From the NCBI GenBank assembly GCA_002946415.1, contig NJPS01000010.1, forward strand, positions 1,426,001 to 1,490,000: 64,000 bases of DNA. Reading direction: 5' to 3'. A program made the position numbers and the translations under genes. Every line of letters begins with the position of its first letter. Position 1 is the stretch's first letter. Of the stretch, positions 1 to 10,343 are shown one piece after another. The notes beneath the pieces are model-generated. The model had not been told where the DNA came from, did no database searches, and saw nothing but the letters and a program-made list of their open reading frames with translations. Source of the DNA: Rutstroemia sp. NJR-2017a BVV2 (Eukaryota; Ascomycota; Leotiomycetes; Helotiales; Rutstroemiaceae).

Positions 1-510
1 GGGAAATTCATCGTCAACAATCAGGTTGCGGACTTGGCGGCAGACAATTCGTCGACTATCGATGCCTCTTCCTCATCTTCAATGAGCATAGAGGTCGAAA
101 CCACCACCGGGCCCTTAACTACATATGCCAGCGTGTCCACAAATATGTCCTCAATATCGGGTCTCATCACAACAATATACCCATCCCTCCCCGCGACTAC
201 ATCTCAATCCCTATCCATTGCTTCAGGAACGTCTGAATCACATCCTCTAACTACAGGCGCACAAGCTGGTATAGCAGTTGGTGCAGGCATGTTTGTCATC
301 ACGGTTCTCGCACTCGCGGCATTCTTCTCGAAATGGAAGTTAGGGAAAATATATGCTACAGAAAGAAGTCTTGACTCTGAGAAAACTGTGGTTGTCGAGG
401 GTGACGTAAGATCTAGACGAATGCATGGAAACAGTGTAGAAGCAGATTCGGTATCTAGACCTGCGGAAATGGGTGATGGGAGGAGGGGAGAGCCAATAGA
501 GATGCTGTAA
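1..510 (+). CDS. 3' part of a single-pass membrane protein (partial at window edge)
   Basis: The frame is open from the first base to a TAA at 508-510, so this is the C-terminal 169 residues of a gene that begins outside the window. The visible part has a long Ser/Thr-rich stretch, as expected of a glycosylated outer domain. It is followed by a small-residue hydrophobic helix around AGIAVGAGMFVITVLALAAF (residues about 79-99 of the fragment). A short basic juxtamembrane patch (KWKLGK) and a roughly 60-residue hydrophilic tail follow. This layout is common among fungal cell-surface proteins such as Mid2/WSC-type sensors or secreted-enzyme-like proteins with a membrane anchor. The catalytic or sensor domain, if any, lies upstream, so the function cannot be given. 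The first ATG in the frame is internal and should not be taken as the start. Confidence 0.6.
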   Translation, partial: GKFIVNNQVADLAADNSSTIDASSSSSMSIEVETTTGPLTTYASVSTNMSSISGLITTIYPSLPATTSQSLSIASGTSESHPLTTGAQAGIAVGAGMFVITVLALAAFFSKWKLGKIYATERSLDSEKTVVVEGDVRSRRMHGNSVEADSVSRPAEMGDGRRGEPIEML

Positions 511-1009
511 GCACGGGGCGTTATGTAGGCTAGAGGGGGCGCATCGAGATTAACAAATATGTAATTGATGGTGATTCCGTGGTGTTGTAAGAGGGACAAA
601 TTTGCTGTGGACACTATGTCATTCGTGGCTGATATGAGCCAAGCTCTCCTGCGTAGAAACAACAGGCCGACAACAATACCTCAAAGACAGTTAGATGATG
701 AAAAGATAATAACATTTTATAATATCCGAGATATTTGTTTAACAATAGTGATTAGTTAAAAGAAATTGTCCCAAATCGGCCTTTTTTTCTACGCCGAAGA
801 GCCAGGCTACTTAGCATAGCTCCAAGTTAAACCTGCTCAATACTTATACTTCGGACGAAAATGATGTAAGAAGATATAGTCTAAAAGGCAATTGGTAGTT
901 TTGGGGCGCAAAATCGAATGGCAAATTACATCTGATTTTGTGTTTCATTACTTCATGTCTGCGTATTCGTCCTCGCCTCTATAGTAGCTATGGTATCAAA
1001 TCCCATGTA
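511..1009. other. Intergenic, tail-to-tail gene ends
   Basis: This 0.5-kb gap separates the 3' ends of two converging genes. It is moderately AT-rich and should hold both 3' UTRs. I see no coding signal or repeat. Confidence 0.5.
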
Positions 1010-2385
1010 TCAGAATAGCTCGCGAAAGCCAGAAGTTCCTCCTTCGAATTTTTTATCCGAGAAAGACACTGTTGGGGGCCCAGAGTCGGCAGACAGCCGA
1101 CTTCTTTCTGTATCGCCAATCACACCATCAATATTGGACTCAATCCACGATGTCTCTTTTCCAATCCAAAGATTGGCAAGCCTTCGATACTTCGCTAAGA
1201 GGCAATCAAATCTGCTCCTCTCCAGTGTCGCTAGAGATTCATTCCACTGCAAGATCTCCAATGAGTACTTGTAGAAGGAATGGTCCACATCGACATCCTG
1301 GTCACGGAAGTCCTTAAGTATGTCAACGTATTGCCCCTGTATATGCCTTGCTTCGCTAGTCGTCTCGGGCCGCAGAGGCTTGCCACGAATAGACTCAAAC
1401 CGGTTCTTATGACCTTGCAGCAATTCCTCTGCCATGACAGCAAGAGCGCAGAGATGGAACACCGAGCCGGTCTCCGAGATGACGCCAGAGGAAGCATCGA
1501 AGAGATTATACTTCACAGTCTGCCAGTCCTGGATATACCGAGTAACACCCCAAGTGACGCTCCATATTGGCCCAGAGGGTTGGACGTGATGTATAATGGA
1601 TGCCTTTAGAAGTTGTTTGGTGAGAGTCAAGCGCTCTGGGAAGGGAACATTTTCATCAATCAGCTTGAAGTGATTGCCTCCAGTTTGAGACGTGCCAAGG
1701 ATATTTGTGCAGTAAGCAGGATCTTTTAACCATGACATCGCACACTTCATGTATTCGCCATCTGCCTGCCACTTCCTTATCAAGGCGGCGAGAGCATGCC
1801 CAGGAGGATAAGATCTATGCACTAGCGGAAGAAGTTCGGACAATTTCATTGGGCGTGAAGGCAGTCTTCCATCGATATTCTGATTGAGCATTGTCGCAAC
1901 ATCATTTTCTTTCGCGCCATCCCCGAGAAGTAATTCATCTTCGCCTTTATGTTCGACCGGAGGTAGGTCAGGTAGCAAAAAATTATTGGCGTCGTGCGAG
2001 TGGTCGTGTGCGGTGTGGGGTTGAGATTGATGGAGATTGTTCACCAGCCAACTCCAAGTCCAAGGATTTGGTGAATGGGGTCGATCAACTGACTCTTCAG
2101 GTACAACAGACATTGCAGAGCGTTGTCCTCGACCACATCGTCCACCACCTTCGTTGTTGGTTTTGTATTTTCGAATGCCCCATTCCTCAAGTTTGTTCCG
2201 GTACGCACGAATACTAGGACGGCGACTGTCAGTATATATCAAGGCAGAGGAGGTTCTTAGCCAACTGACCTCGCATTAAACTTGTGGGTTTCAAGTAAAA
2301 TATCACGGACTTGTTCGAGCGATCTTCCTTCAGTGACGTATAGACGCTCCAGCTCGCCTCTTATGCTGGGCCAGTCTTTGGCCAT
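1010..2385 (-). CDS. Clr5-domain protein (443 aa, two exons)
   Basis: Two exons, complement(1010..2225, 2270..2385), with a 44-nt GT-AG intron. The joined frame encodes 443 residues. The start is the ATG at 2385 in a CCGCCATGG context. Residues 1-60 form a Clr5 domain: it opens with MAKDWPSIRGELERLY, has a SLEQVRDIL helix, an HKFNAS turn at the splice site and ends with YRNKLEEWGIRKY. In this fungal family the domain is a small N-terminal helical module, thought to bind DNA or protein; the founding member affects silencing in fission yeast. The remaining ~380 residues match nothing I recognise, but look like a folded helical region (aromatic and Leu-rich from about 170 onward), with an acidic, low-complexity linker before it. 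The same intron position and phase occurs in the second Clr5 gene at 9766. Confidence 0.85.
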
Positions 2386-3624
2386 GGCGGCAGTTCAATC
2401 CGTTGGCAAGGCTTGCGGTGCTGGGATGTCAATACAGAAAAAGTACCCATTGCGCGTATCTTCAGTAATTCTGAAGAGAGGAATCAAATCAGTATAAAAA
2501 GTTCTGATTATCGATCAAGAAGTGAAAAGGTGAGCCACAGCCTTGACGAGCTCGACGAGTGGCAATGAGCCATATCTTCTGACGCGTCCCTCATATGCCG
2601 GCTGCAGTCGGGTATGCCGATGCTGCCTCGCTGTACTTCTCATGATAATTTAGTCAGGTTGGTGCCTTTTCCTACACCGTTTCGCCGCTCAGCCTCACTA
2701 CCCGCCGGCCCATTTCCATTGATCATACTATGCGGAACCTCTTGGCACGTGCCGTATGTGTGGTTGATTGCGTATGAGGCAAGGTAAGGTAAGGCAAGGT
2801 AGCTTGGGCGTTCTGTCGGACGGACCGAAAACGAAGTATGTGCCAAAACTTCCCAGAAGCAACGGAAAGTGCAATCATGTGCAGTTTTGGTATCGCGTAA
2901 ATAAGTGTTTATCTCAGCATATCGTCATCTCGCACTCGCTTAGCCCCCTGAGCATCTTTCTTCTCGGCTGTTCATGCCAACTTCATGGCAGGAGGCACTC
3001 GACGATTAGTGCGAACCTCACATAATCACCCTTAGCAGTTGCAACATGCGGTGTGTTTTACTTACTCTTCTGCATATTCAATCATGTAATCATCACCAAT
3101 CATAGCCAACTATCATCGACTCTACAACGGCTCGATATACAACGGATAGCTTGAATGGGAGTCCTCTCTCGGCATTAGCACTGATCTCCGACGCATTGCT
3201 CTGGCTTGCAGTAGCTTCCCCGAACCATTCGACTGACTGGAAGGGAGCACTGGTTGCTCATCTGATAGTACTCTGCTGTGCATTGTTATGTACGAAGTAA
3301 TATACCAAAATTCGAAAGAAGGACTTATTGGGGGTTGCTCGGAGATTGTCCCGGTATTGCACATTCAAAAATTGCGAACTATTTTATTCCACAGTTTGCG
3401 AAAGTGCAAAAGCGGTTTTCTATACACGTAATTACTATTGTCCTATCTATAAGAGTCAAGGAAAAGTACTACTTGGTCGTCATGTTGTCCTTCTCCTTCA
3501 TCCAAACCAAAAATTGCAGAGTTCATCGGAGTCGAGATATATCTCTTAACTTCTTACTCGTGTACCGTTTGTAGTTTTCTTGACCTTACTACCCCTGTCC
3601 TTTCCTGCCTTGCAAAGTTCCATC
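2386..3624. other. Divergent intergenic region
   Basis: This 1.2-kb gap separates two divergent gene starts and must contain both promoters. A short direct repeat of AAGGTAAGG type lies near 2779-2800. I see no convincing gene; open frames here are short and have no recognisable content. Confidence 0.5.
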
Positions 3625-4509
3625 ATGTTTGACAAGAGCGCGGACGGCCGAGGCTTCAGCCTTCGAACAAGGTACTACATTCTTCTTTTCTTATTGCCGT
3701 TTTTTATCTCTTTGTCAGTCTCTTATTGGGTGTATTGTCCCTAACAAATCCCATGCAGGACTCATCATGACAGATCCTCCAACGAACCATCGTATTATCA
3801 TATGAGATCCAGCAATTATGATTCTTCATCATCTGGCCATCAACCTACCTTAACCCCGCAATCACTGCGTCAACACAATACCCGTGAAGATAAGCTTCAT
3901 CAAAATCCGCACCACGTAGCTGCGACCAGAATAGAACAGACTCGGCGACTTCAACAAGGCCTTCAGTCACTCGGTGTCGATATTCCCTCTGATCTCTACC
4001 AAACTAGAGTGTCTGGCTACGCTCCGTACAATTACAATGGAGAAGCGTCACCAACCAATGATTCAAATGTCCCATACAATGACGATGACGACGAAATGAA
4101 TGATATCCTCAGCGACGGGCAACTATTCATGCCGGCCAAAAACTATGCTCGACCACTCACAGACGCTTATGCTATGCAAGGCATGCCTTGGAGAGCAAAC
4201 TATTTTGCACAGGACTGGCTCGAGAAAGAAATTCTGCCGGCGCATGACTGTGTCACCATGCAAACACTTGCGCCAACACAATCATACTCCGACAACTACC
4301 GGTCGCCAACGGCATCGCCTTCAGCCTCAAATATTGAGGAAGATGTACATCTATCTCATTTCACCCATGAAGAGTCAACGTATGAGTTCAGCAATATTGA
4401 CAATTCCAAAAGCAACTTCAACGGCGTTGGAGAGCAGTTCGCGTCGTACGACGCCAATTTCGAGAAAGCTTACCAGGGCGACGCTGATTCAGCCGACTGC
4501 GGATGGTAG
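3625..4509 (+). CDS. Uncharacterised protein, 265 aa, two exons
   Basis: Two exons, 3625..3671 and 3759..4509, with an 87-nt intron. The ATG at 3625 gives an N-terminus MFDKSADGRGFSLRTR, and the phase-2 splice keeps the frame open into the long second exon. The protein is hydrophilic, rich in Ser, Asn, Gln and Asp. It has a basic stretch, RIEQTRRLQQGLQSLGV, at about residue 80, an acidic run (DDDDE) at about 120 and no membrane segment or signal peptide. The pattern suggests a mostly disordered nuclear or cytoplasmic protein. I do not recognise the family. Composition and the clean splice make it likely real. An open frame that overlaps its 3' end in another phase appears to be a shadow. Confidence 0.6.
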
Positions 4510-5163
4510 CTTGATGATGGTGGTGAATCGACTATCCATCGACGACTTGGGTGATTTCAATGGTAGGCGTTCAACGGCGCATTATAGTTTTACGACTATT
4601 CATGGGTTTTGCTGGTTGTGGAATATGGGTAATGAATCTAGCTCGCTGGTCGGCAATGGTGGCTTGGGTCGTTGGCATCGGATGGTTCTTGATAGAGTCG
4701 GCGGAGTTACATGTTGTTTCCAAATAGGGGTGCCTGTGTCGCCTCCTAAGATACCCAGGGGGCGCAATGTGTGTTCAACGGCTCGGTATCTTGAAAAGAG
4801 GCGTTGGTTATTGGGTAGATTGGGTCATGATATGCTTAAGAGGCATAACGGGTGATGAGTTTTCATAGGAGTAAGGGATGGTCAGACAAAATTTCTGCTT
4901 GTGAATTGTGGTTAGATATTCTCTGTTACCACCAACAGCCTTTTCGTTACTACAGGTTCAATACAGCACGCACCTCGCAAACAGTCCATAAACTGTACAT
5001 TGAGACCAAACTATATTCACATTCTTTAATTATCATTTATATCTACACTTCATCGTTTCATTGTCGTAAGTTTTATCATCATATCATTACGGCCACTTAC
5101 CCAAGCCCTCTCCCAACCCAAACCCAACCCAAACCCAACCCCAAGGTCCCCAACTCCAACCTC
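4510..5163. other. Intergenic, converging 3' ends
   Basis: This 0.65-kb gap lies between two converging genes. A C/A-rich simple stretch with repeated CCCAA units lies at about 5100-5150. No gene was seen. Confidence 0.5.
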
Positions 5164-6690
5164 CTATTCATTATCATCATCGTTATCATCCATATGCTGT
5201 CTCGCCCACGGACTCCTAGCTCTAATCCTCGGTCCCCATTTCTCCAAAATAAACGGAATCGGAACCAGTACCATCGCCAAAAACGCCAGTATTGAGCCCG
5301 CCCAATTGTACCCCTCGTTCTCAAACATCTGGCTCCCAAACAGCGGGAATCCCGCTCCCGCCAAATTGCGTATTAGACCTACGCCTGCGAGCGCACTAGC
5401 TGAGAAGACCATGTAGCTATCCTCGACGTAGAGATACGTCATGAGGATTAGTGTGTAGAAAGAGTACCCGAAGAGCGATGTCGCGAGAATGGGCACAATC
5501 CAATGGATGTGGTATTGGGGAGGAGAAGTCCATGCGAACCAGAAAAGACTGATAGGGAGGAGAACAGCAGCGATCTTGCTTAGCTGAACGCGAGCTTCGG
5601 GGATATTTTTGAATCGATCTTGCCCGGCTTCGACTTGCAGACTTTCTTCTGAGGTCGTGGTCGATCCTTGGGCAGCACGGATTCGTTTTTGGTAGTATCG
5701 TTCTTGCAGAATGTTGATGATCGGGCCTAAACTTATACCCACAATGAGGCCGAGAAATGCCAGACCAACGCCAATTTCGTTGAAGCCGTATCCCTTTTCG
5801 CCGAAGACAAGATTGAAAGCTCCGTTGAAGAGAAATGATATACCGTAAAGGAACCCATTGTAAAGAGCCGCGAAAATAATAACTGTCTCTTTCGCAAGAA
5901 AAACGAACGGTCTTGAGAGCGTCCCCTTGAGCAGCTGCCCCAGGGACTTCCTTTGCATCTCCGGTGGCACCGTTGCTATCTCCGCACCGCTCTCCTTATT
6001 CAAGCGAGCAGCACGTCGCCTCAATAAAACCGAATGTCTCGTCTCATTCTTAAACCCTACCAGCACCACCACAAGAATCAACCAAAATCCACCACAAATA
6101 CCCAACAAAGCCCAAAACACATCTCTCCAGCCCCTTGTCTGCGCCACAAATGACATGAGAAGATACCCGGACGGACTACCGCACACAGCTGCCCAGAGAA
6201 AAATACTCATTGCCGGCCCAATCTGATCTCGCGGCCAGAGATCCGCTATCGTGCCCCCGAAATTGGCAATCGTCACACTAGCAAATAAGCCCGAGAAGAA
6301 TCTCAGGACTAGAAAGCCGCCGATACTCTGCACGAGTGCGGTACCCAGTAGGAATAATAGAAAGATGCCATACGGGACGACGTATAGGTATGTTCGGCCA
6401 TAGTACTCGGACAAGGGGGCTAGTGTCATTGGACCGAATGCTAATCCGAGGACATAGAGGGAGAGGCCCAGCACGCCGATTTCAGAGCTCACGTGGAATG
6501 TTTCTCTGAGTTTGGTTGTGGCTGGGGAGTAGCCTGATGCGCCCCAGGAGACGGTTAGGTCGACGAGGGTGATGCTGCTGACGATGGCCCATTTCCGCCA
6601 GAAGGAGAAGTTGCGCGGGTTGTGGGGATCGCCGGGTTGGAAAGTGACGATTTCGAGGGGAGGGGATGGGTGATGCTGAGACATGGACAT
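5164..6690 (-). CDS. MFS drug/polyamine:H+ antiporter, DHA1 type (508 aa, intronless)
   Basis: A single open frame of 508 residues with the 12 hydrophobic helices of the major facilitator superfamily. The N-terminal cytoplasmic part carries the PGDPHNPRNFSFWRKW lead-in common in the fungal Tpo1/Flr1/Caf5 group. The loop between helices 2 and 3 has the MFS signature as LAPLSEYYGR. Helices 5-6 carry the GSPSGYLL segment, matching the family's motif C region. A long hydrophilic loop near residues 225-260 and another near 335-370 separate the halves. Members of this group export polyamines, azoles and other toxic compounds across the plasma membrane by proton exchange; the substrate here is unknown. 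The start could be either of two Met codons two residues apart (6690 or 6684). A MITE-like insertion lies 150 bp upstream, inside the likely promoter. Confidence 0.88.
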   Translation of the reverse strand: MSMSQHHPSPPLEIVTFQPGDPHNPRNFSFWRKWAIVSSITLVDLTVSWGASGYSPATTKLRETFHVSSEIGVLGLSLYVLGLAFGPMTLAPLSEYYGRTYLYVVPYGIFLLFLLGTALVQSIGGFLVLRFFSGLFASVTIANFGGTIADLWPRDQIGPAMSIFLWAAVCGSPSGYLLMSFVAQTRGWRDVFWALLGICGGFWLILVVVLVGFKNETRHSVLLRRRAARLNKESGAEIATVPPEMQRKSLGQLLKGTLSRPFVFLAKETVIIFAALYNGFLYGISFLFNGAFNLVFGEKGYGFNEIGVGLAFLGLIVGISLGPIINILQERYYQKRIRAAQGSTTTSEESLQVEAGQDRFKNIPEARVQLSKIAAVLLPISLFWFAWTSPPQYHIHWIVPILATSLFGYSFYTLILMTYLYVEDSYMVFSASALAGVGLIRNLAGAGFPLFGSQMFENEGYNWAGSILAFLAMVLVPIPFILEKWGPRIRARSPWARQHMDDNDDDNE

Positions 6691-6844
6691 TGTGAGGCGA
6701 GCTGGGGAGAAGCTTTAAGATGCATGAGAGCTGGAGACCTAGATGAGGATACAGTTTCTTTATCTTGGTGTTTTAATGCTGTGTTATACCGTGCCATGAT
6801 GATGAAATGGAAAGTGTGACGCGGGTAGATCTCCGGCAAGTAGG

Positions 6845-7114
6845 CTCTACGGGTCCGAAAAACCTGCCTATTTGTGGCATAGGCTACCACTTTAAAGTCA
6901 CTACCTAAACTCACTACTTTGTTTACAACAACCTTTATATTATCTATCAATATTATATATTTAATCAATCTTTTACAATTAGGTTATATAACTATAGAAG
7001 GGCTTTAGGGAAATAACAAAATATTAATTCAACCCTCAAATATAAAAAAAGTTGTAAGTTTTTGGTGATAGTAGCCTATGCCACAAATGAGCAGCTTTTT
7101 TTGGACCCGAAGAG
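6845..7114. mobile_element. MITE-like element, 270 bp, with terminal inverted repeats and 5-bp target duplication
   Basis: The two ends are inverted copies of each other over about 45 bp. Both begin CTCT, then A/T, then CGGGTCC, an A-run, and a shared block TTTGTGGCATAGGCTAC. Weaker inverted similarity (TTACAAC followed by T-rich and TATATT) continues further in. The interior is strongly AT-rich and has no open frame. The element is flanked by GTAGG at 6840-6844 and again at 7115-7119, read as a target-site duplication. Size, structure and lack of coding capacity fit a non-autonomous DNA transposon (MITE). It lies about 150 bp upstream of the DHA1 transporter start at 6690, so it may affect that promoter. 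The transposase family is not identified. Confidence 0.75.
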
Positions 7115-7119
7115 GTAGG

Positions 7120-8132
7120 TAGTTAGGCTACGTCTGCATATTTACATCATTGGCGCAAATCCGGTACCGATTGGGTAGGTTAGCACAATGCCGCCTTTCA
7201 GCTATACCATTAGACTGCCGTTCCCGTAGGCCACAGTACTAGCCAGTAGGTCAAATATGCTACCACAAATATTGATAGTTATGATCTTGGAGATTAACTT
7301 AGCTAGAGTCGGATTTGTATAAGAACTTACCCGATCGAAGCAGAGATGTGGGGTCTACTCTTGGGAGATAAGAGGAATTGATCTCAGTTCACCGAGTATT
7401 TATCATATCCTATCGCCGTAAGTTGTTATCGCCGTTTTTGAGAAACATACATCAGAGATCCTCGTTTCTTCTCTGCCAAGAATACTTCACCCCTTCATCC
7501 CATCCACTTGAATAGTCGAAGGTCGTCCTATCCCCAGCTTCTCCAATCTGTAAAGAACAAACATAGACTCCAGTCAAGCCACTCTACCCAGCCTTGCACA
7601 AATACCGTTCGTGCCATAAATAAACCCATCAAGAAGTTGGTTGGATACCATTTAACGGTCAAGCCTCAACTCAGCGCTTACGTACTTTGGATCTACCCCT
7701 CCATCCGAAATGATTCGCTGCTGCTGAGGAATATCTTATTCTACAAGACGACTTTGCCATGAAGAATTCATCCAACCGCTGCACGACTCTACTGGCGTCA
7801 TACCGGCAATGGAGCAAAAGAACATTCTACTCGTTAACGTCCCAGTCTCAAGTTTCGAACCCCTCCGTGCCCGCAATCCAAACCACTGTCCCGGAAGCCG
7901 CTGAATAAACTCTGCATCACCCATACCCAAAAGCAGAGCGGCAAAAATAGCAAAGCACAACAACGAATAAGAGCTCCCCTTTCCCCTTTGCTTACCCAAG
8001 AGCGCTACAATTAACTTTACCATCTATGATGCGGTTGTATGGGACAGGGTAATTGTTGTTTATCTGCATTGTGTATCTATTTTGAGTGGCAGAATATATT
8101 GATGGCGAGAGGTACTCTTTCTATTTTGATTT
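7120..8132. other. Intergenic, no supported gene
   Basis: This is about 1 kb between the MITE-like element and the palindromic repeat cluster. The longest candidate is a 95-codon minus-strand frame at 7736-8023 with one hydrophobic stretch. It has no recognisable family, so I do not call it a gene. Confidence 0.4.
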
Positions 8133-8659
8133 GACCCAGCAGCGCTACGTCGAACACTGGACCAGATGAAAGGAAAGAAGCGCCGCTGGGTCATATCGAT
8201 GACCCAGGAGCGCTACGTCGAACATTGGACCAGATGAAAGAAAAGAAGCGCTGCTGGGTCATATCGATGCCCCAAGAGCGCTACGTCGAACAATTGCGTG
8301 AGAGGAAGAGGTGCTCTGGCAAGGTATTCTCTGCTTTCATTTGAGACCTCAATTGACCCAGCAGCGCCTACCATGCGTCGTATCCAGCATTGAGCAAAAA
8401 CGATCTACCGGCAGGCAAAGACAGAGGAAGAAGCGCTGCTGGGTCAAGTCGATGACCCAAGAGCGCTTCGTTGAACGTTAGATGAAGGCTCTCTCGATTT
8501 TGATTTGAGACTTCATTTGACCCAGCAGCGCGTCTTCTTTTCCATAGATATTTTCGGCCGATTTTCAATGCACAACGTGCAGTAAACTTAGCGCTGCTGG
8601 GTCAACTCTCCTGAGTTCTGACCCAACAGCGCGAAACACTGGAATTGACCCAGCAGCGC
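8133..8659. repeat. Cluster of 12 copies of a 13-bp motif, many as inverted pairs
   Basis: Consensus GACCCAGCAGCGC. Forward copies start at 8133, 8201, 8269, 8355, 8454, 8519, 8620 and 8647. Inverted copies start at 8180, 8248, 8433 and 8591. Some have one to three mismatches (for example GACCCAAGAGCGC at 8454). Four inverted pairs form dyads: 8180-8213, 8248-8281 and 8433-8466 each have exactly 8 bp between the arms (ATATCGAT, ATATCGAT, AAGTCGAT), and 8591-8632 has a 16-bp spacer. The first two dyads lie in a 68-bp tandem unit (8133-8200, 8201-8268, plus a partial third). A pyrimidine-rich leader ending in TTTGA recurs before the solitary forward copies at 8133, 8355 and 8519. No open frame explains the array. 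A further degenerate copy may lie near 8713. Confidence 0.85.
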
Positions 8660-9765
8660 CACGCCCGAGTATCATGGTTGAATAGAACTCAGGACGCCTT
8701 CGTGAGGCAGATCGACCCAGGACAGTTGGTGTTGGTTGGTAGAAACTCTAAGTTGTGATATCCCGTATGTGTTTCATCCAACGACAGTATACTCCTTTAT
8801 GAATAGACAAGAAACGCGGGGGTCGCTATCTATTCACGGACTCATACTGTTTACACCGGCGATGTCCTCGTTCCTTCGGTATATCTCGCCTTACGGTGAT
8901 CAATCTATCTTATCAGTACAGAGTGGGTTATCACATCCAAGCTTCCCATCCATCTGTAGCTACGGTATAATCCAGCAGCATCGAAGGAACACCTCCTCAA
9001 TATCCCACATCTCATCACCGGATCTGCACCCAGATCCAGTACCAATTAAGCACAAAATCACGTACACAAAGCGCAGCTTCACAAAAGCGCATAAGTTGGA
9101 GAAAAGTTCATGTAAATCTGCACAATTGGGAATTTGCCCATCTTCGGTTCCCCACTGCTTCCCCAAGGTAGATTCTCAGGCTTACTTGAAGAGGACAGGG
9201 GGGTTTCACCATACAAACTCGCTCTGTTCTGTTTTGTTTTGCTAGTGACAAAAGTACTTCTAGGCGCTGGACGTAAAAGCCCCCCGGCGCTTACCCATAT
9301 CCCACCCCACATTTGAATTCCATCCAAAGCAGTGCTACTTGCTCATTCTCGTATCTCAAGCTCATGCACGTCATGTACGACAACCTTGTTTATCCCAGCC
9401 CCAGTCCTAGCATGGCATGGCATGAGCATGGGATAGGTAAAGAAGCCATTATGAGCGCGCTTCTCCACCTACCCCAATGCAGCCTATCAACAAACCAATA
9501 TCACATCAACATCAGAACACCTCACGAGCCAATGAATGTGCTCTCTCATCTTTTGACCCCCAAGATGGGCGACAGGAGAAGAAAGAGGAGAGAAGAGAGA
9601 GAAAAGATAAATACATATACTTCTCCATCCAATTTTCCCATCCCCATTCTGATCTGAAAGTCATTTCTGTGTCAAACATCAAATCAATCTGATCGACCTC
9701 ATCGTCAGCGATCCTCTTTACACCTTTACAATCCCATTACTGTTGATAGTATTAAGTCAACCAAA
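8660..9765. other. Upstream region of the short Clr5 gene
   Basis: This 1.1-kb region leads into the gene at 9766 and probably holds its promoter and 5' UTR. A frame of 169 codons (8736-9245) lacks an ATG at its beginning, has no family features and is not called. A purine-rich stretch (AGAAGAAAGAGGAGAGAAG type) lies at about 9568-9605. Confidence 0.4.
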
Positions 9766-10343
9766 ATGCAACCCGCATTCGAGTCCCACAAAGGCGAGAT
9801 CAGACAGCTATTCCTATCTGATCGTCTAGCCATCTCTACCATCCAAGAGATCATGCGCAAGAAATACAATTTCAACGCCTCGTATGTCCCCTCTATCCCC
9901 AACCACCCCTCTCATTTCTTTCCGTACTCTTGAGAAGGAAGAAAAACAAAAAAAACAAATACTAACCCTCCCCCAGCCTCTCCGCCTACAAAACCAAGCT
10001 CGCAGAATGGAACCTATTCGTTCCTATCCCCACCGCCAGAATCATCAAGCACCAGCACCAGCACCTAAGCGGCACGCGCAAGCGGCCTGAGAAATTGTAC
10101 AAAGTGTGCCGCGACCCACCGCGCTCGGTACCTCTGACGCCACCGTTGACACCCCCCGTCCTGCTGCACGCGAAAGAGGGGAAGCAGCAAAGTCGAGCTG
10201 GTCCAAACTATCTCTCGGTGGTTGTCCACTCGGAAGACAAGAAAGGGAATGGGAATGTGTCGTTCTATCAGGATGAATATGTGCTTATTCTGTCGGATTT
10301 GCGCGGCCGATTGCGTGAGGCTTTGGGGAAGGAGTCGGGTTGA
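9766..10343 (+). CDS. Short Clr5-domain protein (160 aa, two exons)
   Basis: Two exons, 9766..9881 and 9977..10343, with a 95-nt intron containing a CTAAC branch-like site before its CCCCAG end. The product has 160 residues. The Clr5 domain fills the N-terminus: MQPAFESHKGEIRQLF, then STIQEIMRKKYNFNAS at the splice, then SAYKTKLAEWNLF. The rest is a short Pro-rich, basic linker and a C-terminal helix (residues about 125-158) ending LRGRLREALGKESG. It is much shorter than the Clr5 protein at 1010-2385 but shares with it a first exon of exactly 116 nt and the same intron phase. That suggests ancient common descent of the domain module. A role in DNA or chromatin binding is an inference from the family only. 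Confidence 0.82.

Noticed and set aside
4100..4855. 251-codon plus-strand frame overlapping the gene at 3625-4509
   Set aside because: It overlaps in another phase a gene with a supported splice. Composition is Arg/Thr-rich without family features.
8133..8659. CRISPR array or literal loxP/FRT sites
   Set aside because: Repeats are in both orientations with irregular gaps, unlike CRISPR. The motif does not match known loxP or FRT sequences; only the spacing is alike. No recombinase gene was seen in the window.
8736..9245. 169-codon open frame upstream of the short Clr5 gene
   Set aside because: It begins at TTG, has no domain, and lies in likely promoter or UTR sequence. Chance is sufficient.
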